A stretch of 64,000 bases of DNA from Desulfuromonadaceae bacterium (GCA_028712075.1 JAQTQX010000002.1:62001-126000), one strand, 5' to 3'; counted from the stretch's first letter, positions 26,879 to 34,957 are shown. Notes: generated from the letters alone by a model not told the origin. Made by a program: numbers and translations.

Positions 26879-27268
26879 TTACCAGCCACACATGCCGCAT
26901 CCGCAACCACCGGCCATCTGCTGGCGATGTCCCATGCCACCGCCCATGGCCCAGTTGTCTACACCGTACTTGTCGCCTGCTGCCTGCAGTTGACTCTGAA
27001 GGTCAGTGATTTCTTTGCGGAGCGATGCTATCCGTTTGCCATCAGGGACATCTTTGGTGAACTCATCCTGAAGATCAAGCCGTTTTTCCATCAGAATTTC
27101 CCGTACTTTTGCCGTATCTTTCTGGAAACTGCGTACCTTCTGGGTACTGACCGTCTGGCTGTTGCCGGTTGTGCAGCAACCGCCACCCCATCCCCAATTT
27201 GCATAGACAGCCGTACTTGCCAACAACGCCCCTGCAACTGCTACAACTGCTATCATTCCCTTTTTCAT
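26879..27268 (-). CDS. ZraP/Spy-like periplasmic metal-resistance protein (unit 1)
   Basis: A 129-residue protein with a signal peptide (cleavage near VYA-NWGWGGG) and a Gly/Cys patch (GWGGGCCTTGN). A helical hairpin with the LxxxF-like periplasmic heavy-metal sensor pattern follows (TAKVREILMEKRLDLQDEFT, KRIASLRKEITDLQSQLQAA), then a Met/Gly/Cys-rich tail (MGGGMGHRQQMAGGCGCGMC). This is the ZraP/CnrX/Spy architecture: periplasmic chaperone or metal binder. It is downstream of the sensor kinase, as zraP-like genes often are. Exactly duplicated at 33127-33516. Confidence 0.82.
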   Translation of the reverse strand: MKKGMIAVVAVAGALLASTAVYANWGWGGGCCTTGNSQTVSTQKVRSFQKDTAKVREILMEKRLDLQDEFTKDVPDGKRIASLRKEITDLQSQLQAAGDKYGVDNWAMGGGMGHRQQMAGGCGCGMCGW

Positions 27269-27338
27269 GATGTTTTCTCCTTTGCCAGAATTTGTGTCAA
27301 TGATGATGCTGGCAGGATAGCAAATGAATGTGTGAGAA

Positions 27339-28709
27339 TTATGGAGCAGTTGTGGAGAATTGTGGAGTTTTCGGCGTATCGGGAAACAGGATTGTAAAAG
27401 TTGTACCGACTCCTTGTTCGCTTGTTACTGTTATGGTGCCGCCATGCGCATCCACCAACTCCCTGACAATCGCCAGCCCGAGTCCGAGCCCGCCGTCTTT
27501 GCCGCGATAGAAACGCTCGAATACCAGCGGGAGATCCTCCGTTGCGATACCGCAGCCGGTGTCGGCGACAGTGATGATGCAGCCGCGAGGAGACCTCTCG
27601 CCACCCAGCGTGATGGCACCGCCCGGCGGAGTTGCCTTCAGGCTATTGCTGACCAGGTTTATGAGAATCTGGGTGAGCCGCTCCGGGTCGGCATGCGCCA
27701 TGACACCGTCGTCAGTATCGATCCGGATACCGACCTCTTTATCAATGGCGATGGCTTCAAAATTCCTGGCTAGATTGTCGAAGATTTGCCGAATGTCCAG
27801 ATCGGCAGGAGAAAGAGTAAGGGCGCTGGCCTGCGCCTGAAAGAATTCCTCCATCGATGCGACAATATTGGTGAGTCGCTGGCTCTCCTCAAGGAGCAGA
27901 CTGATGCGCGATTCGTCATTGGCGATGACGCCGTCCAGAATTCCTTCAAGTTGCCCGCGCATGATAGTCAGGGGTGTGCGCAGTTCATGGGCAAGGTTGG
28001 CGAAAACTTGTTTGCGCAGTTTGTTTTGCACGTGAAGCGTGTGGGCCATCTGATTGAACGATTGGCCAAGGACGGTCAGTTCATCGCTACCCGGGATCTC
28101 GACCCGTTCGCTCAGATTGCCCTGGCTGATGTTATGGGCGGCTTGCGATAACCTGACGATGGGACGGCTCAAACGGCGTGCAAGCAGAACACTCAGTATG
28201 CAGGCAACGACGCCAAGGAGTATGGCCGAGTAAGCCAGGAGGTGATTGGTGCGGGTCACAAAGAAACTGTTGCGGTGATCGGGCAGGAATCTGACTTCCA
28301 GTTGCCCGACCTCATCACCATGCAAAAACAACGGATAGGTATGGAAATCCCCTTTGCCAGGAACTTGACTAACACGTGCTTCGCCTTGAAGACGGGCTTG
28401 TTGTTCAGGAGACAATGACGTCAGTGCTTTGGTCGTTTCCATGACGATGCTGCCGTCGCGGTCTCGTACCCTGGTCTCCAACCCTAGTTGCAACGCCCAG
28501 ACAGCGTCCTCGACCGCCATCTCCGGGTACCACCCTTTCTGTTTGGCAAAGGTAGATTCCAGATCGGCAACAACCCAGGAGACTCGGTCCTCCTGCTCTG
28601 CTTCGGTCATGCGGCTGAAGTCGCGCTCGACCAGTTCACGGAGCAGGACTGCCGATGAAACACCTAGGCCGGCCATGAACAGGAGTATGAAAAGTAACTT
28701 CTTAAACAT
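27339..28709 (-). CDS. Two-component sensor histidine kinase (unit 1)
   Basis: A 456-residue membrane kinase with an N-terminal helix (residues 5-25), a periplasmic sensor region of about 130 residues and a second helix (about 157-177). HAMP (RLSRPIVRLSQAAHNISQGN), HisKA with phospho-acceptor H241 (LAHELRTPLTIM) and HATPase with N (LVSNSLKATPPGG) and G boxes (DTGCGIA, GGLGLGLAI) follow. The layout is that of CusS/BaeS-type metal or envelope stress sensors. It overlaps its response regulator by eight bases. Its ligand is probably the metal handled by the operon. Exactly duplicated at 33587-34957. Confidence 0.92.
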   Translation of the reverse strand: MFKKLLFILLFMAGLGVSSAVLLRELVERDFSRMTEAEQEDRVSWVVADLESTFAKQKGWYPEMAVEDAVWALQLGLETRVRDRDGSIVMETTKALTSLSPEQQARLQGEARVSQVPGKGDFHTYPLFLHGDEVGQLEVRFLPDHRNSFFVTRTNHLLAYSAILLGVVACILSVLLARRLSRPIVRLSQAAHNISQGNLSERVEIPGSDELTVLGQSFNQMAHTLHVQNKLRKQVFANLAHELRTPLTIMRGQLEGILDGVIANDESRISLLLEESQRLTNIVASMEEFFQAQASALTLSPADLDIRQIFDNLARNFEAIAIDKEVGIRIDTDDGVMAHADPERLTQILINLVSNSLKATPPGGAITLGGERSPRGCIITVADTGCGIATEDLPLVFERFYRGKDGGLGLGLAIVRELVDAHGGTITVTSEQGVGTTFTILFPDTPKTPQFSTTAP

Positions 28710-29397
28710 CCCGAACGCCGCCGAACCGGTAACCGAGGCCGTACATCGTGATCAGGAACATAGGAGCCTTGGTGCTGTCACCCAGTTTCTGGCGAATGTT
28801 TTTGATGTGGCTGTCGATGTTTCGTTCATAACCATCGAAGTGGTATCCCATCGCTTTGTCTACCAGTTCCTCGCGGGTGAACGTTTTTGCCGGCGTCGCT
28901 GCAAGGACAAGGAGGATCTTGAACTCAACCGCAGTTAATCGGATGGCAGCACCTCGACAGGTCACCGTATGGCTGCGGTCATCGATAATGAGTTCCCCGG
29001 CGTTGAAACTGAGCCGCATGCCGTTCTCCGAAACGCCGGCACGCTTTAGCACCGCCTGGACTCGTGCCACAAGTTCGCGGGGACTGAACGGCTTGACGAT
29101 ATAATCGTCGGCACCAAGGGCGAACCCTGCCAGTCGTTCTTCCTCTGAAGCCTTCGATGACACTATGACGACCGGGATATCGGCTATCTCTTTCAACTCA
29201 CGGCAGATCGCCTCACCGCTCAGGTCAGGCAGCATGAGATCCAGCAACACCAGTGATGGCGGATCGGTCGCGATCCGCTCGATTGCTGCACGACCGTTGG
29301 CAACATGCATCACCTTGAAACCCGCCCGCTCAAGATAGGCTATCGCAATTTCCGCAATTCTGATGTCATCTTCGACGAGGAGGATCGAGCCAGTCAT
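28702..29397 (-). CDS. OmpR-family response regulator (unit 1)
   Basis: A 231-residue regulator with a receiver domain (acid pocket D10-D11, phospho-acceptor D53 in LVLLDLMLPD, K in DYIVKPFSP) and an OmpR/PhoB winged-helix domain (RLTAVEFKILLVLAATPAKT, YERNIDSHIKNIRQKLG). It pairs with the overlapping kinase gene and likely activates this operon or another metal-defence promoter. It overlaps the CDF-like transporter gene by four bases (ATGA). Exactly duplicated at 34950-35645. Confidence 0.93.
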   Translation of the reverse strand: MTGSILLVEDDIRIAEIAIAYLERAGFKVMHVANGRAAIERIATDPPSLVLLDLMLPDLSGEAICRELKEIADIPVVIVSSKASEEERLAGFALGADDYIVKPFSPRELVARVQAVLKRAGVSENGMRLSFNAGELIIDDRSHTVTCRGAAIRLTAVEFKILLVLAATPAKTFTREELVDKAMGYHFDGYERNIDSHIKNIRQKLGDSTKAPMFLITMYGLGYRFGGVRDV

Positions 29398-30068
29398 TTC
29401 TCGCTACACTCCATGGCGGGTTTTGCGCTGCAACTGCAACTACATGAGCAGGTCATGCCATTCGCTTTGCCGAAAGACTCCCGTCCCTCTTTGAACGTGA
29501 GCCAGGCGATCAGCAATGCGCCGATGGCGTCAAGGCTGCCTATGCCGGTTAGTTGGAAACCGACACTCGCTATCAGCAGAACGACCGACAGATACACACA
29601 CGCCCTTGAGCAGGCTGCATCGGCAAGGATGGCCGGTGAGTTCAGTGCCGTGCCGACCTTGGTTTTGTGATGGATCAACAGCCACATGAATGATATGGAA
29701 ACCAGAGAGACTACGATCCCCCAGAAGGTTGTTGTTGGCCTATGCTGCGAGACCATGTTCATGATCGCTGTGACAATCAGACCGACTGTCAGGAGATAAA
29801 AGGCGCCACCGGTGATCTTGAGCGCCCGCTGCTCGAAGGCATCTTTTGTTTCTCCGTTGTTTGCTTGTATCCGTCTGATCATATGCCAGACACCTATGGC
29901 CGAGATGACCTCGATGAATGAATCGACCCCGAAGCCGAACAGAGCCAAAGTCTCATCGGCAGCCCCCAGAGCCATGGATACGACACCCTCCACCAGATTG
30001 TAGCCGATGGTAAGCACCGCCAATAGGTTGGCCCGGGCGAGAAGGTTGTTGCGTTCAATAGTTGCCAT
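29394..30068 (-). CDS. CDF-like cation transporter with Cys-rich tail (unit 1)
   Basis: A 224-residue membrane protein from the ATG at 30066-30068. It has six predicted helices and the CDF-type motif FGFGVDSFIEVISA in helix 2. In helix 5 the usual HxxxD metal site is replaced by ADAACSRACVY, and the large cytoplasmic C-terminal domain of classic CDF proteins is missing. Instead it ends in CSCSCSCSAKPAMEC, a compact cysteine cluster. It probably moves a soft divalent metal, but metal and direction are unknown. Two bases separate it from the upstream membrane protein gene. Exactly duplicated at 35642-36316. Confidence 0.8.
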   Translation of the reverse strand: MATIERNNLLARANLLAVLTIGYNLVEGVVSMALGAADETLALFGFGVDSFIEVISAIGVWHMIRRIQANNGETKDAFEQRALKITGGAFYLLTVGLIVTAIMNMVSQHRPTTTFWGIVVSLVSISFMWLLIHHKTKVGTALNSPAILADAACSRACVYLSVVLLIASVGFQLTGIGSLDAIGALLIAWLTFKEGRESFGKANGMTCSCSCSCSAKPAMECSEK

Positions 30069-30069
30069 G

Positions 30070-30465
30070 TCAGTGAGTCCCCTGCCTGAACCACAGAGAT
30101 GCCACAATCCCGTAGATGCAGTTCAAGCCGATGACGACGACGGGCGTAACAGCCCCGAATCCAAGCCCCAGCATCCCTTTGCCCATCTCCGGTAATACCA
30201 TGAAGAGCATCATGGCTGATGGCAGGAGGCTGAAGAGGCAGCCGCGCAGCAACACTTTTTTCTTGAGCAATGGCAGCAGGAGCAGCAACATCCAGATACC
30301 ACCCCAGACCATTCGCTGATAGAGCCAGGGAGCGGTGAAGTCAGGCTTCATGGACAGACCGATCAGGTCACTGATGCCGACTGTACCCATGAACCAGATG
30401 TTGAAACTGTCAACGAAACCACCGAGAGCGCCACCGGTGAACGCGACACTGACTTTTCGAATCAT
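30070..30465 (-). CDS. Four-helix membrane protein of unknown function (unit 1)
   Basis: A 131-residue hydrophobic protein with about four transmembrane helices (GGALGGFVDSFNIWFMGTVG, WGGIWMLLLLLPLL, LLPSAMMLFMVLPEMGKGML, VVVIGLNCIYGIVASLWF). It lies between ArsR and the CDF-like transporter with overlaps or a two-base gap on either side, so it is tightly co-expressed and may assist metal transport. I do not recognise a named family. Exactly duplicated at 36318-36713. Confidence 0.7.
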   Translation of the reverse strand: MIRKVSVAFTGGALGGFVDSFNIWFMGTVGISDLIGLSMKPDFTAPWLYQRMVWGGIWMLLLLLPLLKKKVLLRGCLFSLLPSAMMLFMVLPEMGKGMLGLGFGAVTPVVVIGLNCIYGIVASLWFRQGTH

Positions 30466-30830
30466 GGCAATTCTCCTTGTGATGTGATGTGACTGAGACC
30501 TTCTCGGAGGAGATTGCCGACATGGCTGTCATCCAGCGAATAGTAGACGATCCGGCCATCTTTCCGATGCCTGACGATCCGCAGGGAGCGGAGCAGCCGC
30601 AGTTGATGGGATATGGCCGATTTTGTGGTTCCCAAGAGACTGGCGATGTCGCAAACGCAGAGTTCTTCCAAGGAAAGAGCGTGGAGAATACGGACTCGGG
30701 TGGGGTCGCCAAGCACCTTGAACGTTTCGGCAAGGCGAACCAGTATTGCTTCCGGTGGAGTGACGTTCCTGACAGCAGTTACCTTTGCCTCGTTAATTAG
30801 GTTTATTGAGCAGATAGTGAATTCAGACAT
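30462..30830 (-). CDS. ArsR/SmtB-family metal-sensing repressor (unit 1)
   Basis: A 122-residue winged-helix repressor from the ATG at 30828-30830. The core is FKVLGDPTRVRILHALSLEE, LCVCDIASLLGTTKSAISHQ and a beta hairpin RHRKDGRIVYYSL. Candidate metal ligands are C58 and C60 (ELCVCDIA, alpha-3 site as in CadC/ArsR) and an alpha-5 set D-x-H-x10-H (LDDSHVGNLLREGLSH), three of the four SmtB/CzrA zinc ligands. First gene of the operon; its operator lies between the -35 and -10 elements just upstream. Exactly duplicated at 36710-37078. Confidence 0.93.
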   Translation of the reverse strand: MSEFTICSINLINEAKVTAVRNVTPPEAILVRLAETFKVLGDPTRVRILHALSLEELCVCDIASLLGTTKSAISHQLRLLRSLRIVRHRKDGRIVYYSLDDSHVGNLLREGLSHITSQGELP

Positions 30831-30837
30831 TCGAGCC

Positions 30838-30867
30838 TCTATAGTTGAGTGGTTGTTCAACTGTCAA
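30838..30867 (-). promoter_or_regulatory. ArsR-operon promoter with embedded SmtB-type operator (unit 1)
   Basis: On the minus strand TTGACA (30862-30867) and TATAGA (30838-30843) are separated by 18 bases. Between and overlapping them lies the dyad AGTTGA-N8-TCAACT (30843-30862), in the ATAnnTGA-N7-TTCA form of ArsR/SmtB operators. The -10 is so close to the ATG at 30830 that the transcript may be nearly leaderless. Confidence 0.7.
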
Positions 30868-30910
30868 TATAAACCTCTCGGGAACAATCTGTCAAGCAAT
30901 AGTGACCGGT

Positions 30911-31090
30911 GTGTACGACTTTCGGCGGTTCGATTCACTGCACCGGCCTCTTCCGGACTACGTCAAAATTCTTCTGGAGTTGGGGGAGAGAGTGATATAT
31001 GCATTTGCAAAAGCACCTGTGACTATCAACTTGACGCCGACGATTGCCCAAGAGGTTCGCAGAGTGGTGAAGGTCAATGATGATTTCTGA
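30911..31090 (+). pseudogene. C-terminal gene fragment before helix-turn-helix copy B
   Basis: The gap between the ArsR promoter and helix-turn-helix copy B holds this plus-strand remnant. It reads VYDFRRFDSLHRPLPDYVKI and ends IAQEVRRVVKVNDDF then stop. The end matches the fragment at 24694-24843. No proper start codon; family unknown. Exact copy at 37159-37338. Confidence 0.4.
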
Positions 31091-31151
31091 TGGTGGGTTG
31101 TACTGGAAGCCCCGATTCTGAAAAATTTCCCTGTACGAGAGAAAGTATCCG

Positions 31152-31634
31152 TTATTCTTTCTCTGACAGAAGGAAGGTTTTCTGGTTTTCCAAGAACAGT
31201 TCGATCTTCTCCCGGTTCTTCCTGAACGGATTGTGCCGACCACTCAGCCAGTCAGATAGCTGTTCCGGATCACGGCCCATAGCTTCTCCCAGAAGATCCA
31301 GGTTCATCCCCATCGCTTTCTTGTACCAAGCAAGCCTACCAACAGTGTCATCCGGGCAGTCGAACGGAATATAACCTAGAAATTTGATAATACTTGGATT
31401 ATATTGCAGTTCCGGTTCGGTGCCATGTTCCCAGTTCCAGACAGAGGATTCGGTGACACCGATGATCTCTGCTACTTCTCTCTGGAGGAGACCGAGGTCC
31501 ATTCGTTTCTTACGGATGTGTTCACCAACTGTGATTGGAAATTCGGGATAACCGGGAAGCTGCTGTTTTTCGAGAGGAATTTGAATTGAGAACGAGTGCC
31601 GTTTTAAGTGGGTATAGTAGAGAAAGGTTAACAC
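31152..31634 (-). CDS. Small helix-turn-helix protein, copy B (junction of the duplication)
   Basis: A 160-residue XRE-type protein from a GTG at 31632-31634, nearly identical to copies A and C. Up to base 31511 the gene is identical to copy C; beyond that, its 5' end and upstream flank follow copy A's layout, including the dyad and the AACAGGCTGTTACACT block, though with several substitutions. It sits at the junction of the two duplicated units, so it is where the duplication end-point passes. DNA binding is expected from the [20 protein letters not shown] helix-turn-helix. Natural targets unknown. Confidence 0.78.
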   Translation of the reverse strand: MLTFLYYTHLKRHSFSIQIPLEKQQLPGYPEFPITVGEHIRKKRMDLGLLQREVAEIIGVTESSVWNWEHGTEPELQYNPSIIKFLGYIPFDCPDDTVGRLAWYKKAMGMNLDLLGEAMGRDPEQLSDWLSGRHNPFRKNREKIELFLENQKTFLLSEKE

Positions 31635-31641
31635 ACCCCTG
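31585..31641. repeat. 57-bp repeat R, copy 2
   Basis: Same segment as 25337-25393 (ATTGAGAACGAG to CACCCCTG), forming the 5' end of helix-turn-helix copy B. Confidence 0.8.
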
Positions 31642-31675
31642 AATTTGCACGTAATCCCTTAAATAACAGGCTGTT

Positions 31676-31692
31676 ACACTCCGACGGAGTGT
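31676..31692. promoter_or_regulatory. 17-bp dyad upstream of helix-turn-helix copy B
   Basis: ACACTCCGACGGAGTGT, perfectly symmetric about the central A, 42 bases upstream of the GTG start. Compared with the site before copy A, paired positions changed together, which suggests that symmetry matters for binding. It is absent before copy C, where comM sequence starts instead. Confidence 0.5.
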
Positions 31693-31825
31693 TAAGCTTT
31701 CTCCATAGTTTTGCAAAACTTACACTGGATTATTCTAATGCAGGGTCAAAATACCAATACTCAGGCATCATCTTTGCGTTGCCATTCTTAAACTAATAAT
31801 ACTCATCACTAGTAGATCGATAGAA

Positions 31826-32728
31826 CTATCTCATTCCCGTCATTCCCCAACCAGAGCCCATCATCCCGCCAGGTTGCCACATACCGCCAGTGTTGCTCCA
31901 AAACGAATTCCGGCTGGTATAATTCCTGAACATCGCCGAATAGTTGCCGAAACCTGCTCCGGTGCCGGTATTTTGCAGGAATGTGGCCATCTGATTGCAA
32001 AAGGTAGTCATAGTTGGGCTGGTGATGGGAAGGCCGTTCGTGGCATTCTGGACAATCTGCGGCATGTAGAGGTTCATCTGTCCCATCATGGCTTGATAAC
32101 GACTCAGATTGACGCCGGTGCCGGTCATGACCAGCGGCGCCTGCTGGGCCATCAAATCTGCCATCTGCGTCGCGACCTGATACATGGTCTGGTAATTCGC
32201 AGCATACTGACCGCTCTGTGACCCGCTGACATAGTTGCCGAACATATCTGTGCCAACAGGTAGATTGAGTTGATTGCGCAGTTGGATCATGGCATCAGCC
32301 ATGGTCATGCCGGGATTGCCCGCCAGTTTCTGCTGGATAAGGGTTGACATCGGGCTGATGAACGCCGTGTTCGAGGATGGCGCGCACAGGATATAACTGT
32401 TGGCAATCGGAGATGAAGGGTGATCCTCATCTACGGTCTGCCCGGCAATGGCACGGACAACAATCGGGTATCTGCCGACAAGGTCAGGCGCAACATCCAG
32501 GTGGTAGGCACCTCCCTGGCCAGTTACCGTTTTCGGCTCGCCTGCATCCCACTGATAATTGCCATTCAAATCCATGAACAGTTCAGCGTTACGCAGATAT
32601 CCGTCTGCTACGACACCACTTACGGTACTGGTTCCAGCAGTCGTACCTCCACCGCCACCACCGCCACATCCGGCCAAAGTCCCTGAGAGAGCCACTACTG
32701 CGACACCTAAACACAATACTTTGTTCAT
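31826..32728 (-). CDS. Secreted lipoprotein with Met/Asn-rich C-terminus (unit 2)
   Basis: Identical to the 300-residue lipoprotein at 25578-26480: lipid Cys at 21, Gly/Thr linker, methionine-rich C-terminus. Last gene of the second operon copy. Confidence 0.7.
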   Translation of the reverse strand: MNKVLCLGVAVVALSGTLAGCGGGGGGGTTAGTSTVSGVVADGYLRNAELFMDLNGNYQWDAGEPKTVTGQGGAYHLDVAPDLVGRYPIVVRAIAGQTVDEDHPSSPIANSYILCAPSSNTAFISPMSTLIQQKLAGNPGMTMADAMIQLRNQLNLPVGTDMFGNYVSGSQSGQYAANYQTMYQVATQMADLMAQQAPLVMTGTGVNLSRYQAMMGQMNLYMPQIVQNATNGLPITSPTMTTFCNQMATFLQNTGTGAGFGNYSAMFRNYTSRNSFWSNTGGMWQPGGMMGSGWGMTGMR

Positions 32729-32741
32729 TTCGTCTTCCCCT

Positions 32742-33080
32742 TCATTGTATGGAGCGTATTCGTCCGCTCCGTTTGTTAATGATTACCGTATCCGCCTTTT
32801 TCTGGTTTCTGTCGAGGAGTTCTGCCTCGAAATAGCCGGGTTTCTCGATAATTCGACCGACCTTTAAATCGCTGTCTGCATAGTAGTCGGTCAGGTCACG
32901 CCGAGCCTCTTCGACCGATGACACGCTCTTGCGAGCCCCGTACAATCCCCATCGCTGATTGTTGCAATACCCGTTATACGTTTTGTTGCAGCCGCACTCG
33001 CGACACGCCCAGACTTCGGTATGCAGCATCACAGTCAGAAGCAGTGACGCCGCAGCAATTAATGTTGTCTTTCCTGTCAT
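32742..33080 (-). CDS. Small secreted protein, PepSY-like C-terminus (unit 2)
   Basis: Identical to 26494-26832: signal peptide, cluster of cysteines at the mature N-terminus, PepSY-like end. Confidence 0.65.
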   Translation of the reverse strand: MTGKTTLIAAASLLLTVMLHTEVWACRECGCNKTYNGYCNNQRWGLYGARKSVSSVEEARRDLTDYYADSDLKVGRIIEKPGYFEAELLDRNQKKADTVIINKRSGRIRSIQ

Positions 33081-33126
33081 GCGCTGTACCAGTTCGAGGG
33101 AGTTTGTGCCTTCAACATATCAATTG

Positions 33127-33516
33127 TTACCAGCCACACATGCCGCATCCGCAACCACCGGCCATCTGCTGGCGATGTCCCATGCCACCGCCCATGGCCC
33201 AGTTGTCTACACCGTACTTGTCGCCTGCTGCCTGCAGTTGACTCTGAAGGTCAGTGATTTCTTTGCGGAGCGATGCTATCCGTTTGCCATCAGGGACATC
33301 TTTGGTGAACTCATCCTGAAGATCAAGCCGTTTTTCCATCAGAATTTCCCGTACTTTTGCCGTATCTTTCTGGAAACTGCGTACCTTCTGGGTACTGACC
33401 GTCTGGCTGTTGCCGGTTGTGCAGCAACCGCCACCCCATCCCCAATTTGCATAGACAGCCGTACTTGCCAACAACGCCCCTGCAACTGCTACAACTGCTA
33501 TCATTCCCTTTTTCAT
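33127..33516 (-). CDS. ZraP/Spy-like periplasmic metal-resistance protein (unit 2)
   Basis: Identical to 26879-27268: periplasmic helical hairpin with Gly/Cys patch and Met/Cys-rich tail. Confidence 0.82.
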   Translation of the reverse strand: MKKGMIAVVAVAGALLASTAVYANWGWGGGCCTTGNSQTVSTQKVRSFQKDTAKVREILMEKRLDLQDEFTKDVPDGKRIASLRKEITDLQSQLQAAGDKYGVDNWAMGGGMGHRQQMAGGCGCGMCGW

Positions 33517-33586
33517 GATGTTTTCTCCTTTGCCAGAATTTGTGTCAATGATGATGCTGGCAGGATAGCAAATGAATGTGTGAGAA

Positions 33587-34957
33587 TTATGGAGCAGTTG
33601 TGGAGAATTGTGGAGTTTTCGGCGTATCGGGAAACAGGATTGTAAAAGTTGTACCGACTCCTTGTTCGCTTGTTACTGTTATGGTGCCGCCATGCGCATC
33701 CACCAACTCCCTGACAATCGCCAGCCCGAGTCCGAGCCCGCCGTCTTTGCCGCGATAGAAACGCTCGAATACCAGCGGGAGATCCTCCGTTGCGATACCG
33801 CAGCCGGTGTCGGCGACAGTGATGATGCAGCCGCGAGGAGACCTCTCGCCACCCAGCGTGATGGCACCGCCCGGCGGAGTTGCCTTCAGGCTATTGCTGA
33901 CCAGGTTTATGAGAATCTGGGTGAGCCGCTCCGGGTCGGCATGCGCCATGACACCGTCGTCAGTATCGATCCGGATACCGACCTCTTTATCAATGGCGAT
34001 GGCTTCAAAATTCCTGGCTAGATTGTCGAAGATTTGCCGAATGTCCAGATCGGCAGGAGAAAGAGTAAGGGCGCTGGCCTGCGCCTGAAAGAATTCCTCC
34101 ATCGATGCGACAATATTGGTGAGTCGCTGGCTCTCCTCAAGGAGCAGACTGATGCGCGATTCGTCATTGGCGATGACGCCGTCCAGAATTCCTTCAAGTT
34201 GCCCGCGCATGATAGTCAGGGGTGTGCGCAGTTCATGGGCAAGGTTGGCGAAAACTTGTTTGCGCAGTTTGTTTTGCACGTGAAGCGTGTGGGCCATCTG
34301 ATTGAACGATTGGCCAAGGACGGTCAGTTCATCGCTACCCGGGATCTCGACCCGTTCGCTCAGATTGCCCTGGCTGATGTTATGGGCGGCTTGCGATAAC
34401 CTGACGATGGGACGGCTCAAACGGCGTGCAAGCAGAACACTCAGTATGCAGGCAACGACGCCAAGGAGTATGGCCGAGTAAGCCAGGAGGTGATTGGTGC
34501 GGGTCACAAAGAAACTGTTGCGGTGATCGGGCAGGAATCTGACTTCCAGTTGCCCGACCTCATCACCATGCAAAAACAACGGATAGGTATGGAAATCCCC
34601 TTTGCCAGGAACTTGACTAACACGTGCTTCGCCTTGAAGACGGGCTTGTTGTTCAGGAGACAATGACGTCAGTGCTTTGGTCGTTTCCATGACGATGCTG
34701 CCGTCGCGGTCTCGTACCCTGGTCTCCAACCCTAGTTGCAACGCCCAGACAGCGTCCTCGACCGCCATCTCCGGGTACCACCCTTTCTGTTTGGCAAAGG
34801 TAGATTCCAGATCGGCAACAACCCAGGAGACTCGGTCCTCCTGCTCTGCTTCGGTCATGCGGCTGAAGTCGCGCTCGACCAGTTCACGGAGCAGGACTGC
34901 CGATGAAACACCTAGGCCGGCCATGAACAGGAGTATGAAAAGTAACTTCTTAAACAT
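33587..34957 (-). CDS. Two-component sensor histidine kinase (unit 2)
   Basis: Identical to 27339-28709: periplasmic sensor, HAMP, HisKA with H241, HATPase. Overlaps the response regulator by eight bases. Confidence 0.92.
   Translation of the reverse strand: MFKKLLFILLFMAGLGVSSAVLLRELVERDFSRMTEAEQEDRVSWVVADLESTFAKQKGWYPEMAVEDAVWALQLGLETRVRDRDGSIVMETTKALTSLSPEQQARLQGEARVSQVPGKGDFHTYPLFLHGDEVGQLEVRFLPDHRNSFFVTRTNHLLAYSAILLGVVACILSVLLARRLSRPIVRLSQAAHNISQGNLSERVEIPGSDELTVLGQSFNQMAHTLHVQNKLRKQVFANLAHELRTPLTIMRGQLEGILDGVIANDESRISLLLEESQRLTNIVASMEEFFQAQASALTLSPADLDIRQIFDNLARNFEAIAIDKEVGIRIDTDDGVMAHADPERLTQILINLVSNSLKATPPGGAITLGGERSPRGCIITVADTGCGIATEDLPLVFERFYRGKDGGLGLGLAIVRELVDAHGGTITVTSEQGVGTTFTILFPDTPKTPQFSTTAP

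Larger units (their letters stand above)
25449..31511. repeat. Tandem duplication, unit 1 (6,063-bp identical core)
   Basis: This block recurs at 31697-37759 with a constant offset of 6,248 bases. Every gene in it has an identical translation in the second copy, and the intergenic bases I compared also match. The first mismatch on the left is at 25448/31696 and on the right at 31512/37760. The core carries the whole ArsR-to-lipoprotein operon plus most of the helix-turn-helix gene at its right end. Confidence 0.93.

Noticed and set aside
26711..27397. Plus-strand frame of 228 codons opposite the ZraP-like gene (repeated at 32959)
   Set aside because: Antisense to two convincing secreted-protein genes; composition is atypical for a protein.
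30911..31090. Plus-strand frame as an intact small gene
   Set aside because: No ribosome site or convincing start, and its end matches another fragment, so it is treated as a remnant.
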